Source: Amphibalanus amphitrite
Lineage: Eukaryota > Arthropoda > Thecostraca > Balanomorpha > Balanidae
DNA length: 64,000 bases
Direction: 5' to 3'
NCBI RefSeq assembly: GCF_019059575.1
Contig: NW_024881780.1
Span: 558,001-622,000 of the forward strand
In this document: piece by piece, positions 37,101 to 46,100 of the stretch
Numbering within the stretch: the first letter of the stretch is position 1
Layout of the letters: each line of letters begins with the position of its first letter
Position numbers and translations under genes: made by a program
Notes under the pieces: generated by a model
What the model was told of the DNA's origin: nothing
What the model saw: the letters and a program-made list of their open reading frames with translations, nothing else
Databases searched by the model: none

Positions 37101-40100
37101 AATCTTGCACGTGCGCACGTGCAGGGTGAGGCTTTCAGATCTCAGGAACGGCCGGGACGATTGAACTCAAATTCGGCACACTTCTAGGGACCGATCAGTA
37201 GGGTGCCGTGCACAAGTCAGTTAGTATGTATTTCCATGTGCCCAGACTGGGGTGCAGCTGCACGTGCGCACGTGCAGGGTGACGTTTTCAGATCTCGAGA
37301 ACGGCCAGGCCGGATGAGCTCAAATTTGGTACACCGCTAGAGACCGGCGAATAGGGTGCCGTGCAAAAGTCAGATGGGACCATTTTGCACGTGCGCACGT
37401 GCAGGGTGTCGTTTCCAGATCTCGAAAACGGCCGGGTCGATTGCACTCAAATTTGGCACACCGCTAGAGACCGGTTAGTTGAGTGCAGTGCACGTCAGTT
37501 CGTAGCACACCCACTCTGATCTGCACGTGCAAGGCTCATCCTCTCGTTTGGCGGCGGGCGTTTTTGCGGCGTTACAGAGGTGCTTGCTCAAACAACCTGC
37601 GGTCCCGCGATGCGGAGCCCAGCATCGCAGATGCTGGTAACCGCAGGTTGTTTGAAAAGACAAACACTATTCGGTAGTCTTACGGTACTTTGGTTTAAAA
37701 GGCTGTGCTCTTTTGATTTGAAACACTAAAATATAAATGATGGATATCTTTTAATATCATGTTTTTATCACTTACCGAATGGCAATCACCGTCATCTCTT
37801 GAAAGCTCTATTTTAACCGCAGGTTGTTTGAAAAGACAAACACTATTCGTTAGAATTGTGTTTTTCTATTGAAAAACAACCGGAGCGGTCGTTCTCCGGG
37901 CTATGTTTTGCAAGTCTGGCAGCGAATCGAGACATCTTGATTGGGGCCTAGACGAAATGTACAATCTTCGTAAAAAGTTCAGTGTATAGGCTCCCGGAGG
38001 CGATCTACCTTATGGCATCGGTCGCTACTCGCTTAAAACCTCGTGGCACGTGGCACGTGCGATTCCATTTTCCCCGTGTTAAGTGAACGGGGTTTTGGAC
38101 ACTTTTTGCGCGATCGCCAATAGCGGGAAAACGAGCCAAGGAAGAGGTGGTTTTCTTCCCAGCATTTTATGGCAAACACGTTTGGGTACACGCTAGTGTG
38201 CGCTGTATACCCCTCAGAATCTCGGAACGTGTCTTTGCACGAGGTCAAAGTTGGAATTTTGCTGTGTCCCATGTTAAGTCAATGGACGGCGATGTCGAGA
38301 CTTTGCAGAGACATTTTCATTCGATCTTTGTACAAAATTTTAGAGATAGATTTCGCCCAAACTCTTATATCTTGTAAAGGAAAGAGCATAGTACATGCCG
38401 TTATGCTTCGTTAAGCTGGCAGAAATCGTTTTTTCTAATAAAGTTCGTTTGAAAATGAAAATTTTTAACATGGAAAGTCAATGGGAGCGTCTTTGTTGCT
38501 TAATAACTTTTTACGTTACAGATATATCAAAGTGAAAAGTTAATAAAACATACAACTTTCGATGCTCTTTCCAATAATGTATAGAACGTCACTGCACGAT
38601 GTGCCGTTTTTAAGAAAAGTTGTAAAAAAGCAGGGCTCGACTGTGACTTGAACCCAACCACATTAGAGTATACGAATAGGTGACGGCGATACCTCCCGTG
38701 TGCGGATGCGACACTGATTATTGCTAAATATTAGCAGTAGGCCGCCTGTGGGGTGCCTGTACAAACCTTATATCTCTGCAACCACTGGACCGATTCACTC
38801 GCGGTCTTTTGTGTGGGATAGCTCCTTCCTTTCTTACACGTAGTGTGCTACTCTCGATGCGTATGGGTGACCCCTAATGCACGTGCCACGTGCAAAACGA
38901 AAAGAAGTCAGTTCAGTAACAAGTCTAATAACTCTGTAGTTAGTTTGCCGATTGCGCTGATACTTGGCATGGTTGTAGGCACCCGCCGCGCAATGCATTT
39001 CCATGTGTCACGGTTGGGGTGCCGCTGCACGTGCGCACGGGCAGGGTGACGCTTCCAGATCTCGAGAACGACTGGGCCGATTGTGATCAAAGTTGGCACA
39101 CCGTTAGGGCTCGGCGAGTAGGGTGCCGTGCACAAGTCAGATGGGACCCAGTTTGCACGTGCGCACGTGCAGGCTGACGCTTCCATATCTCAAGAACGGT
39201 TGGACCGACTGTGCTCAAATTTGGCATACCACTAGAGACTAGTTAGTAGGGTGCCGTGCACAAGTCAGTAAGTATGTATTTTCATGTGCCGCGGTTGGGG
39301 TGCAGCTGCACGTGCGCACGTGTAGGGGTCGTTTCCCGATCTTGGAAACGGCTGGGCCGATTCAGATTAAATTTGGTACATCGCTAGAAACCGGCGAATA
39401 GAGTGCCGTGCACAAGTCAATTAGGGCCCAGGCTGCACGTGCGCACGTGCAGGGTCACGCTTCCAGATCTCGAAAACGGCCGGGTCGATTGCACTCAAAT
39501 TTGGCACACCGCTATAGACCGGCGAATAGGGTGCCGTGCACGTCAGTCCGTAGCACACCGACTCCGGTCTGCACGTGCAAGGCTCATCCTCTCGTTTGGC
39601 GGCGGGCGTTTTTGCTGCGTTTCCAAAGGTGCTTGCTCAAACAACCTGCGGTCCAGCGATGCGGAGCCCAGCATCGCAGATGCTGGTAACCGCAGGTTGT
39701 TTGAAAAGACAAACACTATTCGTTAGAATTGTGTTTTTCTATTGAAAAACAACCGGAGCGGTCCTTCTCCGGGCTATGTTTTGCATGGTTGGCCTGAGAT
39801 TGGGGCAACTTGATTGGGGCCTAAACTTGTGGCTCGATTTTCGTAAAAATTTCAGTGTATGGGCTCCCGCAGGCGATCTACCTGATGGCACCGGTCGCTA
39901 CTCGCTTAAAACCTCGTGGCACGTGGCACGTGCGTTTCAATTTTCGCCCATGTTAAGTCAATGGGGTTTTGGACACTTTTTGCGCCATCGGGAATGGCGG
40001 AAAAACGAGCCAAGAAAGGGGTGGTTTTCATCCCAGCATTTTATGGCAAACACGTTTGGGTACACGCTAGTGTGCGCCGTATACCCCTCAGAATTTCGTA

Positions 40101-43100
40101 ACGTGCCTTTGCACGAGGTCAAAGTTGAACTTTTTTCGCTCCCCATGTTAAGTCAATGGACGTTTTTGCAGAGACATTTTCATTCGTTCATTGCACAAAA
40201 TTATATGATACGATTTTGTTTAAACTTTCAGGACCTGTTGAGAAACGACCATAGAACATGTTGTTATGCTTCGTTATGAAATATAATGGCCCGTTTTGGG
40301 GTAATCGGCACGTTCATTTTCCCATAGGGTTAACATGGGAAAAAATTAAAATGCGATTTGCGAAAAATTTCGTCAATTATATTTGCTGATATTTTTAGGG
40401 TCGAATCTCGGGCTGGCACCCCAACTGACGGTGGTAATTACTTAAAATATAATTGACAAAATTTCGGGTAATCGTCACAAACAGTTACCCCATGTTGAGC
40501 CTATGGCGAATTCGAAAAATTATTTTCAAATCGATTTTGCAAAAAATTTCCACGTTAGATTTTGAAAATGTTCCAATATGTTGTGCCCCGTGGTGTTGGC
40601 TACCACATGGTATGGGTCAGATATGGGGCGATTGAAAAGCACGTGCCACGTGCAAACGTGTTTGATGGGGTAACCTCCGGGAAAATCCGACATTGGCCTA
40701 CTCGGGGTCCTATGGCGTGGAAACGACTTCAACTAGCGACACCAAATCAGTGCAGCCGGTGAGCAGATGAGTCCAGCTTGTCGCACTAGTGGTCACGTGT
40801 CGCACGTGCTATTGCACGTGCCGTGGCACGGGGTCAATTTTGGTGCTTAAATATACTAGCATTGTGAAATGCAATGAGTGGGGGAAATAGCCATCAGGCC
40901 GTCAGTTTTTATGATAGGGTCGATCTGAAAATGGGTTTAGGCACAGAATGAAGGGGGCTACAAAACTGCTATCTCGGATTTTTTGTAAAATGAAAAATTG
41001 AAAATTCTGGGGAAATTATATATTCGGAAGGTGAAATTTCCCTAAATTTTCCCGTTTTTCGAGTTTAGCCGTCCACTGTTCAGAGACGGTGACACCGGCC
41101 GGGGTCATCTTTTACATGCTGATGGCCACGTCGATGGGTCATCACGTGGCGTGAACGGTGAAGCTATCAGAGGTCCGGCACGTGCCACGTGGCTACGTGT
41201 TTGAGTCGTGTACCTCCCAGATTATCGTGTGTTTGCCGATTTGTGGCCTTATAGCACGAAAACAGCACAAGCCAGGAACACTGAAATGGTGCAATCAGTG
41301 AGGGGACAAGTCCTGCTTACACCACCAGTAGTCACGTGGCACACGTGCGAAGGTGGGCACCTTCGTGGCGGAGATATTTTATAGTGAAATATTCAAATGA
41401 ACATAACTTTGTCAGTTTAAGTCCAATTGTGCTAGACTTTGGTGGGTGGATAAAATTGTTAAGCGACAGGAACAAATGCGCCACGTTTGTCGCAGTGCGC
41501 CACGTATGTCTCAAAGCGCCATTTTTGCCACAAATCACAGAATGTGCGTAACTTTATCGAACATGGGACGATTAGGATGCGCTTTGATTGAGGGATGGCT
41601 GCTTAAACGGCAGATATGAATACACCACACTTGCCGCAAGGCGCCATATTTGTCTTAACCGCAGGTTGTTGTTTCATTAGATTCAAGATAGCACACCGAC
41701 TCCGGTTAGCACACCGACTCCGGTCTGCACGTGCAAGGCTCATCCTCTCGTTTGGCGGCGGGCGTTTTTGCTGCGTTTACAAAGGTGCTTGCTCAAACAA
41801 CCTGCGGTCCCGCGATGCGGAGCCCAGCATCGCAGATGCTGGTAACCGCAGGTTGTTTGAAAAGACAAACACTATTCGTTAGAATTGTGTTTTTCTATTG
41901 AAAAACAACCGGAGCGGTCCTTCTCCGGGCTATGTTTTGCATGTCTGGCCGCGAATTGGGGCAACTTGGTAGGGGCCTAAACTTGTGGCTCGATTTTCGT
42001 AAAAATTTCAGTGTATGGGCTCCCGCAGGCGATCTACCTGTTGGCACCGGTCGCTACTCGCTTAAAACCTCGTGGCACGTGGCACGTGCGTTTCAATTTT
42101 GCGCCCATGTTAAGTCAATGGGGTTTTGGACACTTTTTGCGCGATCGCGAATAGCGGAAAAAATCGCCGATCAAGGTATGGTTTGCTGCACACCATTTTA
42201 TGACCGACACGTTCAGGTACACGCCCGTGTGCGCCGTATACCCGTCAGAATTCGTTAACTTGAGTTGCACGAGTTTGAAGTTGAACTTTTTTCGCTCCCC
42301 ATGTTAAGTCAATGGACGTTTTTGCAGAGACATTTTCATTCGTTCATTGCACAAAATTATATGATACGATTTTGTTTTAACTTCCAGGACTTGTTGTTAA
42401 AAAGACCATAGAACATGTTGTTATGCTTCATTATGAAATATAATGGGTATAATGGGCCCGTTTTGGGGTAATCGGCACGTGCATTTTCCCATAGGGTTAA
42501 CATGGGGAAAATTTAAAATGCGATTTGCGAAAAATTTCGTCAATTATATTTGCTGATATTTTTAGGGTCGGATCTCGGGCTGGCACCCCAACTGACGGTG
42601 GTAATTATTTAAAATATAATTGACAAAATTTCAGGTAATCGTCACGAACAGTTACCCCATGTTGAGCCTATGGCGATTTCGAAATATTATTTTCAAATCG
42701 ATTTTGTCAAAAATTTCTACGTTAGATTTTGAAAATGTTCCAATATGTTGTGCCCCGGGGTATCGGCTACCACATGGTATGGGTCAGATATGGGGCGATT
42801 GAAAAGCACGTGCCACGTGCAAACGTGTTTGATGGGGTAACCTCCGGGAAAATCCGACATTGGCCTACTCGGGGTCCTATGGCGTGGAAACGACTTCAAC
42901 TAGCGACACCAAATCAGTGCAGCCGGTGAGCAGATGAGTCCAGCTTGTCGCACTAGTGGTCACGTGTCGCACGTGCTATTGCACGTGCCGTGGCACGGGG
43001 TCAATTTTGGTGCTTAAATATACTAGCATTGTGAAATGCAAGGAGTGGGGGAAATAGCCGTCAGGCCGTCAGTTTTTATGATAGGGTCGATCTGAAAATG

Positions 43101-46100
43101 GGTTTAGGCACAGAATGAAGGGGGCTACAAAACTGCTATCTCGGATTTTTTGTAAAATGAAAAATTGAAAATTCTGGGGAAATTATATATTCGGAAGGTG
43201 AAATTTCCTAAAATTTTCCCGTTTTTCGAGTTTAGCCGTCCACTGTTCAGAGACGGTGACACCGGCCGGGGTCATCTTTTACATGCTGATGGCCACGTCG
43301 ATGGGTCATCACGTGGCGTGAACGGTGAAGCTATCAGAGATCCGGCACGTGCCACGTGGCCACGTGTTTGAGTCGCGTACCTCCCAGATTATCGTGTGTT
43401 TGCCGATTTGTGGCCTTATAGCACGAAAACAGCACAAGCCAGGAACACTGAAATGGTGCAATCAGTGAGGGGACAAGTCCTGCTTACACCACCGGCGATC
43501 ACTTGGCACACGTGCAAATTTGGGCACCTCCGTTGCGGATATATTTTATAGTGAAATATTCAAATGTACATAACTTTGTCAGTTTAAGTCCGATTGGACT
43601 AGAATTTGGTGGGTTGATGAATTGTTAAGCGACATGAACGAATGCGGCACGTTTGTTGCAGTGCGCCACGTTTGTCTCAAAGCGCCATTTTTGCCACAAA
43701 GTGCAGAATGTGCGTAACTTTGTCGAAAATTGGACGATTAGGATGCGCTGTAATTAAGGGATGGCTGCTTAAACGGTAGATATGAATGCACCACATTTGC
43801 CGCAGGGCGCCATATTTGTCTTAATGCTTCAGTGTTTGCGTTTTGCCTACGGCGGGCGTTTTTGCGGCGGTGTTTGCGTTTCTTCGGTGTTTGCGTTTGA
43901 CGGCGGGCGGCCGTTTTTGCGTTTTATGCGGTGTTTTTGTTTGGCGCCGGGCGGCCGTTTTTTGCGGCGTTTTGCGGTTGGCGGCGGGCGGGCGTGCGTT
44001 GCGGGCTACGCACTGCCTGCATGGTTTATGTCATACCCACGCCGGTTGCTTTTCTCAACGATCTATTCCTGTCTCTCAAAAACCCCCTGACGTGTGCTGG
44101 TCACAGACGGAGACTGCCTGGTGCCGGCCGCCGACCGTCAGGTGCTGGACGGAAAGGTGTACAGTCTTCACTGGCTGGACGCCGGGCAACTACTGGTCTG
44201 TGACGGCGCCGGACAGCTGCATGTCCTCACAGGTTAGATGCTTGAGCTGGAGCCCAAAGCTTCTGTCAGTGGTTACGGCGAAGGTCAGAAAGCAGGATCA
44301 TAGGCCAGTGGAAAAGAGAAATGATTAAGGTAATGGTCAGTGACAAAACTATCAAGCGATTTTGAAGGCGGTCGCTGACTCGCCAATCGGTGGTCAACTG
44401 TGTGGAGTTGGGCAGAGTTCCTACGGAGATCGTCATCCTCTCTAACTACAGTTTCGTCCGTTGTCCGACAGATGTCGGTGGTGCGCTGTGTGTGAGCCGC
44501 CGGCACCAGCTGCCGCCCAGCAGACAGCGCTGGGTGACGGCCGCTGCTCTCTGTCCACCCGAGACCCTGGTGGCAGCCGACAGAGACGGCTCGCTGTATG
44601 TCTACCTCCCGGACAGGGTGAGGGAGTGTGAGAGATGCTGATTGCTGATCGCCGGTCCAATATACGGAGTCCGCATATTGCGGACCATCTTTTCGATCCA
44701 CCCGCTGCCGCTCAGGTACTGGTCTGTGGGCACATCTTCGTCTTGCCAGTTAATATATGATGGTGTGTTAGATTTCCTTTGGGTCGTCACTCTTTCCTCA
44801 ACACTGTATGACCTCCTCTAATACAAATTTATGGAACTCGTAAATTCATTTAGCCTATTTTCAGCCGTTTTTTCTATAAGTCTGGAGCTAGATGTCATTA
44901 GTAGATAGAGCTAGGCTTACAGTAAAATTGTTTGACAGTTGTGTTAGTGTATCGCAATCTCATGCGTACTAGCTAGTGTCTCAATAACTGACTGCAATTC
45001 GCTTTTTTTACAGATGGAGCCAGTTCAAACCCTGCGACGACTCGTCGGCCGCTACGGAGCCACCTCCATCACCCGTCTCTCTGGTTCTGGTCCAGATGTC
45101 GCCACCAGTCCCGGCCCGTCCGACTCCGGTCCAGATGTCGCCACCAGTCCCGCTCCGCCCGACTCCGGTCGAACGCTGCTGGTGACAGCTCGGAACGGCA
45201 CCGCCCGCCGGCTGAGGGTCGGCGAGGACGGCCTGCTCCGTCAGACCGGCTGTCTGCGCCTGCCCTGGGACTGGGCGGCGGCGGCAGTTCAGCTAGACGG
45301 CCAGCAGGCGGTCGTCGGGTTCCATGGCGTGAGTTTGGGCAAGGCACTCATACTTTTTGTCTCGTTTTTCGTCCTGTCCGAGTTCGAGTAGGAAAGAGTG
45401 GCTGGTGTGGTTGTCGAGTGCTAGCTATCGCTTAATGATATTGGTTGCTGCACTTGTTACCTACCGTACGCAGAGTCCCAGGTGAATTAAAGAATGTGAA
45501 CTCTTGATGGCCTTACACAGACATCCAGTCAGACCATCTTCTGAGTGAAGTTCGAGCCTCGCTAGCACACTACACTACACCCCCGACTTTTGTCCGTCAG
45601 CTAACCCCCTTACCTCCCCTCTTTCAGAATCAGCTGGTGTTGTGGTCGGTGTCTGCCGAGCGGGAGCTCTGGCGAGTGGACTGCGGCGGCGGACACCGCT
45701 CCTGGGCACTCTCCGTCTCTGAGCGCCACTGCTGGCTCAGCTGGGTGACTGAGGGTAGTGTGCGGCACGTGACCTGTCCCCTGGAGCACCTTCGCACCAC
45801 AGTCGTCACGGTGAGAGACAGGCAGGGTGGGACAGACGGCACGTAACCTGTCCCCTAGAGCACCTCCGCACCACAGGTGTCACGGTACGAGATAGGTAGT
45901 GTGTGACATTTGGGATACACTGCACATGGCCTGACCCTGTAGCACGTCCTGCCTGCACAGCACAGTCGTCATGGTTAGAAATGGCCAAGGTGCTTAGGTC
46001 GGGACAGCGGGAGAGATATTGTTGTTTGACCCGGAATTCTTCGGTTTTTATGCGTGGTAGTACCTATCTTTTTATAGTATCTTGTTTTCTTACAACATAC

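Noticed and set aside
22262..42258. Repeated 60-130-codon ORFs in the tandem units
   Set aside because: Frames are conserved only because the DNA is duplicated; they shift or break between units and show no Rep, helicase or other domain.
22094..43820. CRISPR-like or ordinary satellite interpretation of the tandem array
   Set aside because: Units are about 1.9 kb with defined inverted ends and a terminal hairpin in a eukaryotic intron; neither a CRISPR array nor a featureless satellite fits.
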